NCBI GenBank assembly: GCA_910578885.1
Contig: CAJTSH010000062.1
Location: forward strand, 1 to 12,646
Direction: 5' to 3'
DNA length: 12,646 nucleotides
DNA from: an uncultured Lachnospiraceae bacterium
Lineage (GTDB): Bacteria > Bacillota > Clostridia > Lachnospirales > Lachnospiraceae
This document shows positions 1 through 5,930 of this stretch, piece after piece. Numbering within the stretch: position 1 is the first letter of the stretch; each line of letters starts with the position of its first letter. The position numbers and the translations under genes are program-made. The notes beneath the pieces were generated by a model. That model made no database searches. It saw only the letters and a program-made list of their open reading frames with translations, and had not been told where the DNA came from.

Positions 1-182
1 ATTTTAGGAATATTACTATATTGCACTGGATAACCTATCACAATTTCATTGTCATTTTTTATTTTCTCCAGAGCTTCATTAGCTTCAATAGAAAATAAAT
101 TTTTACTATTGTCATATTCTTTTAAAAATTTATCAACACAAAATTTTGTGTTCCCTGTCCCACTAAAATATATTCCTGTCAT
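1..182 (-). CDS. EFR1-like flavodoxin/ferredoxin protein, N-terminal part
   Basis: The reading frame starts with ATG at 182 and leaves the window at position 1, so only about 60 residues are visible. They begin MTGIYFSGTGNTKFCVDKF and continue to a GYPVQYSNIP segment. The SGTGNT loop is the phosphate-binding loop of flavodoxin-fold proteins, and 'GYPVQYSNIP' is typical of the EFR1-type proteins that join a flavodoxin domain to two 4Fe-4S clusters. That family is expected to act in cytoplasmic electron transfer. The ferredoxin part would lie outside the window, so the EFR1 assignment is an inference from the N-terminus. A strong promoter sits upstream at 227-255. The Shine-Dalgarno is mediocre: GGAAG lies about 13 nt before the ATG. 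The gene is much richer in A+T than the block starting at 2299, fitting its place next to mobile-element debris. Confidence 0.65.
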   Translation of the reverse strand, partial: MTGIYFSGTGNTKFCVDKFLKEYDNSKNLFSIEANEALEKIKNDNEIVIGYPVQYSNIPK

Positions 183-226
183 TACATATTACCAACTTCC
201 GATTTTCTCAGTTTGACTTTTTTCCT

Positions 227-255
227 ATTATACACAAAAACATAGGGTTTTTCAA
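227..255 (-). promoter_or_regulatory. Sigma-A-type promoter of the flavodoxin-like gene
   Basis: Read on the minus strand there is a TTGAAA -35 box (250-255), a 17-nt spacer and a perfect TATAAT -10 box (227-232). Transcription would start near 220, giving a leader of about 38 nt before the ATG at 182. This is one of the two best promoter matches in the window. Confidence 0.75.
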
Positions 256-321
256 TTCACAAACTGTCGTTGCTTAAGTTTGAATGGCATTGTCGCTTAT
301 TGCGGAAACGCTATCATTCAC

Positions 322-459
322 CTATGAATAAATTATCTCATTTTCTACAATTTCTCTTACACACGCCAGAATGTTATTCACCTTTTGAAGCCATAAGAAT
401 TGATTTTCGGTTTTCAACTGTCCTGTCACGTCCTGCCTGACGGCATCCGAAGGAATACG
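322..459 (-). pseudogene. tnpV: TnpV-like C-terminal remnant
   Basis: On the minus strand an open frame of about 45 codons ends at a TAG (322-324). It reads RQDVTGQLKTENQFLWLQKV, then NNILACVREIVENEIIYS and stop. I recognise the pattern of the TnpV C-terminus, a small protein carried by Tn4451-type mobilizable transposons, where '(I/V)TEQLK...MAWV..MNNIR..(A)EEI...E(L/I)IY' closes the protein. The N-terminal two thirds are missing. Around 459 the homology stops and an ATPase fragment in the opposite orientation begins, so this is a deletion or rearrangement junction. I see no start codon or ribosome site, so it is not expected to be expressed. The identification rests on remembered family sequence, not on an alignment. 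Confidence 0.6.
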
Positions 460-785
460 AAAAATTCTATCCTGCAGATGCTGCTCTTCGGGACAGCGTT
501 CTCGGATATAATGCAGACAGCGTGGCTTTTAGCCTTGAAAATATCGTGTATTTAGAGCTTTTGGATACACCGTCAATGTGGGGAAAACCAGAGATGGAGA
601 GATTGACTTTGTAGCGGTAAGGCAGAACGAAAAAATCTATGTTCAGGTCACGCAGGGAATCAATTCCGAAAAGACGGAAAAACGGGAGTATAACCGTTTG
701 CTTGAAATACACGAACTACCCAAAATATGTTCTTACGACAGATGAATATGCGGGCGTTTCTCTTTTAAGAAAGGAAAATCTATGA
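459..785 (+). pseudogene. DUF4143-type AAA ATPase, degraded C-terminal fragment
   Basis: Three consecutive plus-strand frames give pieces of one protein. Frame 1 (459-614) reads EKFYPADAALRDSVLGYNAD and SLENIVYLELL. Frame 2 (563-721) reads GYTVNVGKTRDGEIDFVAVR and IYVQVTQGINSEKTEKREYN. Frame 3 (714-785) reads NYPKYVLTTDEYAG. This is the C-terminal nuclease-like (DUF4143) half of the AAA_14/DUF4143 ATPases often carried on mobile elements and chromosomes of gut Firmicutes. 'DGEIDFVA' and 'YVQVT' match the D-ExK-like core of that domain. Two frameshifts, near 562 and 714, and loss of the whole ATPase half make it a clear pseudogene. The end of the protein is also replaced after 'EYAG'. Confidence 0.7.
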
Positions 786-880
786 AAACAAAAATTTACT
801 TAATTCTGATTGCGGCGTTTTCAGCTCTTTTTTGCACAAGCGCCTATTCCTTTGTGCGTGCGTCTGTGGTAAGATATTGA
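782..880 (+). pseudogene. Signal-peptide/anchor stub of a truncated exported protein
   Basis: ATG at 782 is preceded by AAGAAAGGAAAA, a reasonable Shine-Dalgarno, and opens a 32-codon frame ending at TGA 878-880. The peptide begins MKTKIYLILIAAFSALFCTS and ends SFVRASVVRY. A short basic start followed by about 15 hydrophobic residues is a classical signal or membrane-anchor sequence. The frame then stops abruptly, as expected if a secreted or anchored protein lost its body by deletion. A class B sortase from a conjugative element is one possible source, but the remaining sequence cannot show this. It could also be a genuine small membrane peptide. It overlaps the TGA of the ATPase fragment. 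Confidence 0.35.
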
Positions 881-923
881 CGTTGAACAATTTAACAAAA
901 ATAAATTATAGGAGGCAAATAAA

Positions 924-1106
924 ATGGCTAAGAACGAACGATTTAAGACGGTTTATTCACAAGGAACTTTGGATGTAACGCAAATTTTGGTAGATACAGA
1001 GACTGGAGTGAATTATGTGTTTCGTAAAGTTGCATATGCAGGAGGAATGACACCGCTGTTGGGCAAAGATGGAAAACCCGTTATCTCTCCGATTGAAAAT
1101 AACTAA
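924..1106 (+). CDS. DUF6440-like small protein
   Basis: This is a 60-residue gene with a strong ribosome site (AGGAGG at 911-916, 7 nt before the ATG). The protein contains GTLDVTQILVDTETGVNYVF, then a GGMTPLL turn and DGKPVISPI near the end. This is the layout of the DUF6440 family: short Firmicutes proteins with 'T.I..D..TGV.Y.....G..GG.TPL.D..GKP'. The molecular function is not known. The gene appears intact at full family length, unlike everything around it up to 2290. A possible -35 box (TTGACG, 877-882) lies upstream, but the -10 is poor. In comparable genomes such genes travel with integrative elements, so this is probably surviving cargo. Confidence 0.65.
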   Translation: MAKNERFKTVYSQGTLDVTQILVDTETGVNYVFRKVAYAGGMTPLLGKDGKPVISPIENN

Positions 1107-1236
1107 CTTTAGTCATTCAAATTCTAGTTTTGTTGGAGAATACATCAAGACAGAAAAAAGATATGAAAATAGAATATTGTTTACCATTGGTAGCGATTTA
1201 TCTAATAGTAAATCAGCTACCTTTTTTATCCCCATA

Positions 1237-1644
1237 AACCCAAACACAGTACGGTTATATGAAAAACTGAAACTGATACCTAAGCCGGAACGACTGTCAA
1301 ATGGTTATCGTGTATTTACGGAATTTCATATAAAGCAATGCAGGCTGATACGCCTTGCATTTCAAGTAGAGGTTTTGCAGAATGGGCTAAGGAAGAAAAT
1401 CGCACAGATGATTACGGTATCAGCAACAGGAGATTTTGATACCGCTATTGCGCTTACGAAAAACTACTTGGAGCAGGTCGGACGGGAACGCCGGAACGCG
1501 GAAGAAGCCATTGAAGTTGTGAAGCAGATTTTATCCGGCGGTATTGGAGAAAACTTCAGGCATTTGAAGCGAAAAGATGTATCAAAACTGCTTGATATTT
1601 CTATGGACACGCTCCGAAAGTATCTTAGGCACAAAAAATGCTGA
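1237..1644 (+). pseudogene. MerR-family regulator, truncated at both ends
   Basis: The segment reads PNTVRLYEKLKLIPKPERLS, NGYRVFTEFHIKQCRLIRLA and FQVEVLQNGLRKK. These are the second helix, wing and dimerisation start of a MerR-type DNA-binding domain. Further on, LKRKDVSKLLDISMDTLR begins a second helix-turn-helix. Proteins of this kind carry two MerR-type domains and control a neighbouring ABC transporter. Here the first about 15 residues are missing, and after 'MDTLR' the frame runs into unrelated codons (KYLRHKKC, stop at 1642-1644). The frame is open back to 1069, but that stretch is the out-of-frame tail of the DUF6440 gene plus about 130 bp (1107-1236) in which I recognise nothing. 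The long ORF is therefore a chance fusion and probably not a working regulator. Confidence 0.7.
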
Positions 1645-2266
1645 CAGTGGAACAGTATCGGTCTTGGGGTGCAACCCGAAAAAAGATAGACACCGCCTGT
1701 TTCAAAATGTGGGCGTTCAGTTTCAAGAGGGCAGTTATCAGACGGAAATTAAAGTTTCGGAACTATGTGAAGAAACAGCTTGTCTTTATGAAGCGCCCGT
1801 CGACTGGAAAAAACTTTGTGAACAATTTGGAATCGGCAATAAAATAGGTAATGCGGTAAAGAGTTTGTCCGGCGGGGAGCGTCAACGCTTATTTATCGTA
1901 CTTGCCTTAATCCCGAACCCGGAACTGGTATTCCTTGATGAATTGACTACCGGACTTGACGCAAAAGCCCGGCGTGATGTTTGGAAAATATTATCTGAAT
2001 TAAAAAGCAAGGGATTGACTATCTTTTTAACTTCCCATTTCATGGACGAAGTGGAAGCCTTATGTGATAAAATTTGTATTTTTAGAAACGGGAAAGCTGT
2101 ATTTTTCGGAACCGTTGAACAGGCAAAGAAAGCCAGTAAGTGCGAAAACTTTGAGGACGCTTACACTCATTTGTTTTGGTATCTCTGTAACGTGTTTCAA
2201 ATGGGAATAAGCCTTTGGAAACATAAGCACCAAATTTATTGCATGTATTTTCTCCCAACAGAATAA
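1637..2266 (+). pseudogene. ABC transporter ATP-binding protein, Walker A region deleted
   Basis: From about residue NADSGTVSVLG onward this is the second half of a multidrug/antibiotic-type ABC ATPase. It has a Q-loop (VGVQFQEGSY), the signature LSGGERQRL, Walker B with D-loop (ELVFLDELTTGLD) and the H-loop (FLTSHFMDEVEAL). The Walker A P-loop and everything before it are absent, so ATP cannot be bound normally. The 5' edge is joined to the truncated MerR gene by about 20 bp of unplaced sequence. The 3' edge also looks replaced: after 'ENFEDAY' (about 2165) the family-like sequence stops and about 33 unrelated residues follow to the stop at 2264-2266. MerR and ABC genes of this kind are normally neighbours, so one large internal deletion of a regulator-transporter pair explains the layout. 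No permease follows. Confidence 0.75.
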
Positions 2267-2298
2267 GATAAAAGAAAAGAGTAATAAGCGGAGTTATT

Positions 2299-3462
2299 AT
2301 GGCAGGAATGCAGCGTTTTGTTACATACCTCTATTCTTATAAGGGAAATGAGAAACTTCAGAATACCGGATTTGCAAAGGTAGAAATCCGGGGAGGAAAG
2401 TGCAGTCTGGAAATTCATTTAAAAGGAGCATTGTCACCGGGAAAAACACCGGGCATATACCTCTTTTCCAGAGAAGATGATTTGATACGCGCAGTAGAAA
2501 TTGGAAGTCTTACCTTATCTAATGGAGGCGGAGACTGTAAGGTAATATTGCCGAGCGGGAAAATAGCCGGCTCACCTTACAGTATTAACGATATGAAAGG
2601 AATTATTATACCGTTGGATGACAGCTTTATGTATGCAAGCCAGTGGGATGATGGGGAAATGCTCAGAGAAAGAATTCGGATCTGGAAACCGGAGGGAGAA
2701 GACGAAAAAGCGTCAGAGAAAACAGAAGGAGAGACAGAAAGAGAGAAAGAAGCAGAAGAACAGACTTTTGCAGAGAGGAAGAACGAAAAAAAGGAAGCAG
2801 AGCCGGAAGAGATAATATCCGACGGAGAAAATGAAACATTGATAGAGGAAGATTCTGATAGAGAAGGGAACACGATTGCAGATACGGATTCTGAAAAAGT
2901 AGATGAAACCGCAGAAGAAGCTGCTAGTGTACATGCGACAGAGCTTCCGCTTCAAAAGCAGCCTCCAAAAGAAAATACATCGCAAAAAACATTACTGGAT
3001 TGTTTTCTGAAATTACAGAAACGGCAGCAGACCGTAGAAATATTTGAAACAGGAAAAAGGCAGATAAGCGGAATTCAAATTGAGCTGCGGGATATCCGGG
3101 AACTGCCGAGGAAATTCTGGAATCTTGGAAATAACAGTTTCTTGCTGCATGGTTTCTTTAATTATCACTATCTCTTACTGGGAAAACGGACGGAAGAAGA
3201 CAAAGAAACAATTTTTGTCGGCGTACCGGGGATGTTTCATAGTCAGGAACATGTTATGGCGTCTCTTTTTGGCTTTTCAGAATTTTTACCGGGACGAAAA
3301 GGGGAAGAACGGCAGCAGGATAGAAATACAAATCAAGAATTTCAGGAAATTGAATCCCAGGAGCAGTTGTTTGAGACGCTTCGGGCTGCAGAATTGGAAA
3401 GGAAATCCGGCAATCAGTTTGGCTACTGGTGCCACTTTATGATGGATGAACAGAATTTGTGA
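2299..3462 (+). CDS. DUF6128-like protein of unknown function with acidic linker
   Basis: This 387-residue protein has three parts. Residues 1-130 form a beta-rich N-terminal domain (RFVTYLYSYKGNEKLQNTGF, then IHLKG and PGIYLFSRED). Residues 131-225 form a hydrophilic linker dominated by E, K, D and R with no hydrophobic core. Residues 228-387 form a second globular domain, including FWNLGNNSFLLHGFFNYHYL, IFVGVPGMFHSQEHVMASLF and a final GNQFGYWCHFM. I associate this arrangement with the DUF6128 family of Lachnospiraceae. The name is from memory and the function is not known. There is no signal peptide or membrane segment, so it is probably cytoplasmic. The ATG at 2299 has GGAG 5 nt upstream. 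That GGAG lies in the loop of a small AT-only hairpin (TAATAA 2282-2287 / TTATTA 2294-2299). ATG 2308 is an alternative start. The 3' end overlaps the convergent acetyltransferase gene by 26 bp. Confidence 0.65.
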   Translation: MAGMQRFVTYLYSYKGNEKLQNTGFAKVEIRGGKCSLEIHLKGALSPGKTPGIYLFSREDDLIRAVEIGSLTLSNGGGDCKVILPSGKIAGSPYSINDMKGIIIPLDDSFMYASQWDDGEMLRERIRIWKPEGEDEKASEKTEGETEREKEAEEQTFAERKNEKKEAEPEEIISDGENETLIEEDSDREGNTIADTDSEKVDETAEEAASVHATELPLQKQPPKENTSQKTLLDCFLKLQKRQQTVEIFETGKRQISGIQIELRDIRELPRKFWNLGNNSFLLHGFFNYHYLLLGKRTEEDKETIFVGVPGMFHSQEHVMASLFGFSEFLPGRKGEERQQDRNTNQEFQEIESQEQLFETLRAAELERKSGNQFGYWCHFMMDEQNL

Positions 3463-3997
3463 TCAGGCTGTAGCGCAGATGATCCTGCCAGCATCCATGA
3501 ATATATGCAAAAGAGCGGGCAGTGCCTTCCAATGTAAAACCGAGAGCTTCTAACAGGTGAATAGACGGCGTATTTTCCGGCATTACATTAGCCTCGATCC
3601 GGTGCAGCTTCTGGTCTTCAAACATCACTGCAATTCCCATGCACAAGGACTCAAAGGCATAGCCCTGATGCTGGAAATTATGGTCAAATTTATAACCCAC
3701 CTCGCAAGTCTGATAGACGGAGCGGGTGATATTACGAAAACAAATTGTGCCGATAATCTTATCCGGCTGTTCCTTCTTAAATACATAGAAGCGGACAGCC
3801 GAAAGCTTTACAGTCATGTTGTATTCGCAGATTAAAACGGCTTTCTGGTGTGATAATGTATAAAAGTTGTCGGGACGGTCGGGTTCATACCGCTCAAAAA
3901 GCTCTTTGTTATTCAGATAAAATTCCAATACGGCTCCGGCGTCGTCGCCCTTTAGAACTTTTAATATTAATCGGTCTGTTTCATAGATGAAATCCAT
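3437..3997 (-). CDS. GNAT N-acetyltransferase, RimJ/RimL-like
   Basis: This 186-residue protein is close to the usual length of the RimJ/RimL/Acetyltransf_3 group, which moves acetyl from acetyl-CoA to protein N-termini or small amines. Visible signs are ETDRLIL at the N-terminus (6-12), the central strand IIGTICFRNI (81-90), EVGYKFDHNFQHQGYAFE (99-116) covering the acetyl-CoA pyrophosphate loop in the H-Q-G-Y-A form, and RIEANVMPENTPSIHLLEAL followed by GF (133-154). The substrate cannot be told. The ATG at 3997 lies 2 nt after the stop of the nrdG2-like gene. Its ribosome site AGAGGAG is inside the end of that gene, so the two are probably co-transcribed and translationally coupled. No terminator is visible after it; transcripts would run into the antisense of the DUF6128-like gene. 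Confidence 0.85.
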   Translation of the reverse strand: MDFIYETDRLILKVLKGDDAGAVLEFYLNNKELFERYEPDRPDNFYTLSHQKAVLICEYNMTVKLSAVRFYVFKKEQPDKIIGTICFRNITRSVYQTCEVGYKFDHNFQHQGYAFESLCMGIAVMFEDQKLHRIEANVMPENTPSIHLLEALGFTLEGTARSFAYIHGCWQDHLRYSLITNSVHPS

Positions 3998-3999
3998 CG

Positions 4000-4695
4000 T
4001 CAGTCAACTCCTCTTAAAACAGTATTTGGAATGAAAGGCTTTAACTGCTCCGCATAGGAGAGAAGCGTTTCCCTGTCGTGGGCGTGAAAGCCGTGGGAAA
4101 TTACAGTGTCGGAGTCACGGTATGCCTGTAAATAATATGCTTTTGCACCCTTCAGCCACTTGCCCATTCGTAAAATATCCTCCGCTTGGTGTAATTCCCG
4201 CACAAGTGTGGTGCGGAATTCATAGGGAACATTTCCCTGCATCAGAAAGTGAATCGAGGCATTGATTCGGGAAATATCAAATTGGCTCATCTGGCAGATG
4301 CTGTTATATTTTTCCGGGGTATGCTTAATATCCATTGCGACATAGTCGAGGAGTCCTTGTTCACAAAGGCGGATAAGCGTTTTAGGCTGATAACCGTTGG
4401 TGTCTAGCTTTACTGCAAAACCAAGCGAGCGGATCTTTCGGATAAAATCCTCTAAGCCGGGGGCAAGCGTAGGTTCTCCGTCGCTGATACAGACGCCGTC
4501 CAAAATCCCTTGTCTGCGTTTTAAATGAGAAATAATCTCTTCCTCGGAAATAAGGGACGTTTCTTCTGGATAAAGGACAAGATCTCCGTTGTGACAGAAC
4601 GGACAGCAAAAATTGCAGCCGCCCGTAAAAAGAGTGGCTGCTACATGACCCGGATAATCCAATAATGTAGTTTTTAGAAAGCCATGAATCTGCAT
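4000..4695 (-). CDS. nrdG: Anaerobic ribonucleotide reductase activating protein, NrdG2 type
   Basis: This is a 231-residue radical SAM protein. It starts with IHGFLKTTLLDYPGHVAATL, the opening typical of the NrdG2-type activases (TIGR02495-like). The cluster-binding motif is C27-x3-C31-x2-C34, followed by HNGDLV. Such proteins reduce SAM with a 4Fe-4S cluster and install the glycyl radical on class III ribonucleotide reductase (NrdD), which makes dNTPs without oxygen. The usual GGEP SAM-binding motif reads S-D-G-E-P at 71-75, with aspartate replacing the first glycine. Family members act on NrdD by inference; no nrdD gene is in the window, so the partner must be elsewhere or differ. The ATG at 4695 has AGGAAGG 6 nt upstream. 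It is first in an operon with the acetyltransferase. Confidence 0.8.
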   Translation of the reverse strand: MQIHGFLKTTLLDYPGHVAATLFTGGCNFCCPFCHNGDLVLYPEETSLISEEEIISHLKRRQGILDGVCISDGEPTLAPGLEDFIRKIRSLGFAVKLDTNGYQPKTLIRLCEQGLLDYVAMDIKHTPEKYNSICQMSQFDISRINASIHFLMQGNVPYEFRTTLVRELHQAEDILRMGKWLKGAKAYYLQAYRDSDTVISHGFHAHDRETLLSYAEQLKPFIPNTVLRGVD

Positions 4696-4742
4696 ACAAA
4701 TCCTTCCTGAAATGTGAAGCTTTTCAATAACAAAGCACCAAT

Positions 4743-4771
4743 TTATAAACAGTGTAGCACATTTTCTGCAA
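4743..4771 (-). promoter_or_regulatory. Probable promoter of the nrdG2-acetyltransferase operon
   Basis: On the minus strand TTGCAG (4766-4771), a 17-nt spacer and TTATAA (4743-4748) give an acceptable sigma-A promoter. An extended -10 (TGCTACACT) overlaps the spacer and is an alternative. The -35 box lies 21 bp from the -35 box of the divergent tadA promoter, so the two promoters are back to back and could interfere with each other. Confidence 0.45.
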
Positions 4772-4792
4772 AAAAAGAAGCATTTATATAAG

Positions 4793-4821
4793 TTGTAAGT
4801 AAAAGGATAGTGTGATAAAAT
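4793..4821 (+). promoter_or_regulatory. Promoter of tadA
   Basis: TTGTAA (4793-4798), 17 nt, TAAAAT (4816-4821). Transcription would begin near 4828. This is downstream of the ATG at 4820, so that ATG cannot be the tadA start if this promoter is the one used. It leaves a leader of about 105 nt before the ATG at 4934. Confidence 0.6.
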
Positions 4822-4837
4822 GAATTACTGTTCAAGC

Positions 4838-4912
4838 GGTGCCGTGTACCGCGCCACACGGCATCCGGCTAATAAGGTATCGGAGGCAAAGCAGCCACAT
4901 AACCTATGTAAA
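4838..4912 (+). promoter_or_regulatory. Structured 5' leader of tadA (hairpin plus possible pseudoknot)
   Basis: A 10-bp stem with one G-U pair is formed by 4838-4847 and 4856-4865, closing an 8-nt loop (ACCGCGCC). Directly after it, GGCT (4867-4870) can pair with AGCC, while AGGT inside that loop can pair with ACCT further downstream. This would be a small H-type pseudoknot. The leader is clearly richer in G+C than its flanks and is not obviously coding. I do not recognise a known riboswitch class. It may control tadA or simply stabilise the transcript. Confidence 0.45.
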
Positions 4913-4933
4913 AAAGAAAAGAGAAGGAAATTA

Positions 4934-5455
4934 ATGGAAGAAAATATAAAATTTATGCGCGCTGCTGTTCGGGAGGCGAAGAAAGCAGAGGCATTGGGTG
5001 AAGTCCCCATCGGCTGTGTCATTGTGCAAGACCACAAGATTATCGCAAGGGGTTACAACCGCAGAAAAACAGATAAGAGTACCCTTTCCCATGCAGAGCT
5101 GATTGCGATTAAGAAAGCGGGGAAAAAGACGGGAGACTGGCGGCTGGAAGACTGCGTATTATATGTTACCTTAGAGCCTTGCCAGATGTGTGCCGGAGCC
5201 ATTGTTCAGGCGAGAATTCCCAAAGTCGTGATGGCGACAATGAATCCTAAGGCAGGCTGTGCCGGTTCGATATTAAATCTGCTTCAGATGTCACAATTCA
5301 ATCATCAGGTGGAAATTGAAAAAGGCGTCATGGAAGAAGAGTGTGCAGAAATGCTCACCAGCTTTTTTCGGAAACTGCGGGAAAAGAGCAAACATGAAAA
5401 AGCGCAAAAAAAGGCGGAGGAAAAAGCGGACAGCATCATTGACAAAATGCAATAA
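4934..5455 (+). CDS. tadA: tRNA-specific adenosine deaminase TadA
   Basis: TadA converts adenosine 34 of tRNA-Arg(ACG) to inosine so that one tRNA can read several CGN codons; it is a zinc enzyme of the cytidine-deaminase fold. The 173-residue protein shows the catalytic H53-A-E55 (zinc ligand and proton-shuttling glutamate) and P82-C83-x2-C86, the other two zinc ligands. It also has LGEVPIGCVIV near the N-terminus and NPKAGCAGS, all as in bacterial TadA. A basic, lysine-rich C-terminal tail of about 25 residues follows the conserved core. I chose ATG 4934 because AGAAGGA lies just before it, the family begins at 'FM..A..EA', and the upstream in-frame ATG at 4820 sits in the -10 box. The next gene is the SRP RNA, whose promoter lies in the last tadA codons. 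Confidence 0.93.
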   Translation: MEENIKFMRAAVREAKKAEALGEVPIGCVIVQDHKIIARGYNRRKTDKSTLSHAELIAIKKAGKKTGDWRLEDCVLYVTLEPCQMCAGAIVQARIPKVVMATMNPKAGCAGSILNLLQMSQFNHQVEIEKGVMEEECAEMLTSFFRKLREKSKHEKAQKKAEEKADSIIDKMQ

Positions 5456-5467
5456 AACCGTTATACT
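5439..5467 (+). promoter_or_regulatory. Promoter of the SRP RNA gene
   Basis: TTGACA (5439-5444) is a perfect -35 box. After 17 nt comes TATACT (5462-5467). The predicted start, about 7 nt later, coincides with the first bases of the SRP RNA terminal stem at 5475. The -35 box overlaps the last codons of tadA. This is the strongest promoter on the plus strand, as expected for an abundant stable RNA. Confidence 0.85.
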
Positions 5468-5474
5468 TAAGTCT

Positions 5475-5736
5475 CCGGGCAGCCGGGGTGTCAGCGGTAC
5501 CTTGAACCAGCAATCCGCTATAGCTGGGGTGATATTCCGCAGAGGATTTTTAATTGTGAAGCTGCCCGCTGCAAGTGACGTTGACGTTTGGGTCTTACGC
5601 AACAGGAATTTATGAACCGGGTCAGGTTGGGAACAAAGCAGCCCTAAGTAAAACCTCTTGTGTGCCGTGAGGGTGCCTGGGCTGAGTTAACTACAGCGGT
5701 AACGTTTGTGGTTGAGGTTCGAAGCGGAATGCCCGG
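5475..5736 (+). ncRNA. ffs: Signal recognition particle RNA, large bacterial type
   Basis: About 262 nt. The ends pair perfectly (CCGGGC 5475-5480 with GCCCGG 5731-5736). The 5' part (GTGTCAGCGGTACC, then AATCCGCTATAGC) has the look of the Alu domain found in Bacillus and Clostridia SRP RNA. The domain IV apex is canonical: CAGG 5623-5626, stem UUG, GGAA tetraloop 5630-5633, stem CAA, then AGCAG 5637-5641; this asymmetric loop binds Ffh. The RNA works with Ffh and FtsY to target nascent membrane and secreted proteins. Its place behind tadA is common in Firmicutes; dnaX, often next, is not found here. Confidence 0.95.
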
Positions 5737-5775
5737 ATAAAAAGAGAAATATTATCAGGATTTAAAAGTTTCTGT

Positions 5776-5828
5776 GACTTCAGTTTTTGTTAGTCATTCT
5801 ACTAGTTTTCGAATGAAAGTCGTTTTTA
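5776..5828 (+). terminator. Probable terminator after the SRP RNA
   Basis: GACTT (5776-5780) pairs with AAGTC (5817-5821), and inside it TCATTC (5794-5799) pairs with GAATGA (5811-5816). A GTTTTTA tract follows. The stem is AT-rich and interrupted, so this is a moderate prediction. It is the only candidate between the SRP RNA and the nuclease operon. The remaining bases up to 5930 are AT-rich and hold no promoter I would defend. Confidence 0.45.
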
Positions 5829-5930
5829 TATAAATCATATCAGAATCCCAACTGGAAATTAAATGAAAATAGAAAATATGTAGTTTGATTGCATGGCCAT
5901 AAGATTTGCGAATACAGGGGGAATGAATCA

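Noticed and set aside
1069..1644. A full-length novel regulator of 191 residues
   Set aside because: The first about 55 residues come from the DUF6440 gene out of frame plus unrecognised sequence. Only the part after 1237 is MerR-like, and it is cut at both ends.
1577..2266. A functional ABC ATPase starting at 1577
   Set aside because: The first 20 residues are the MerR gene read out of frame, and the Walker A region is absent.
2577..2985. Minus-strand frames rich in serine or in phenylalanine and cysteine
   Set aside because: They are antisense to the GAA/AAA-rich linker of the DUF6128-like gene, a typical low-complexity shadow.
4838..4865. The tadA leader hairpin as a tRNA-Arg anticodon mimic for TadA autoregulation
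   Set aside because: TadA recognises UACG in the anticodon loop; the 8-nt loop here is ACCGCGCC, so the required sequence is not present.
4820..4933. N-terminal extension of TadA from the ATG at 4820
   Set aside because: That ATG overlaps the -10 box, has no ribosome site, and the extension resembles structured RNA rather than a TadA N-terminus. ATG 4934 has a good ribosome site.
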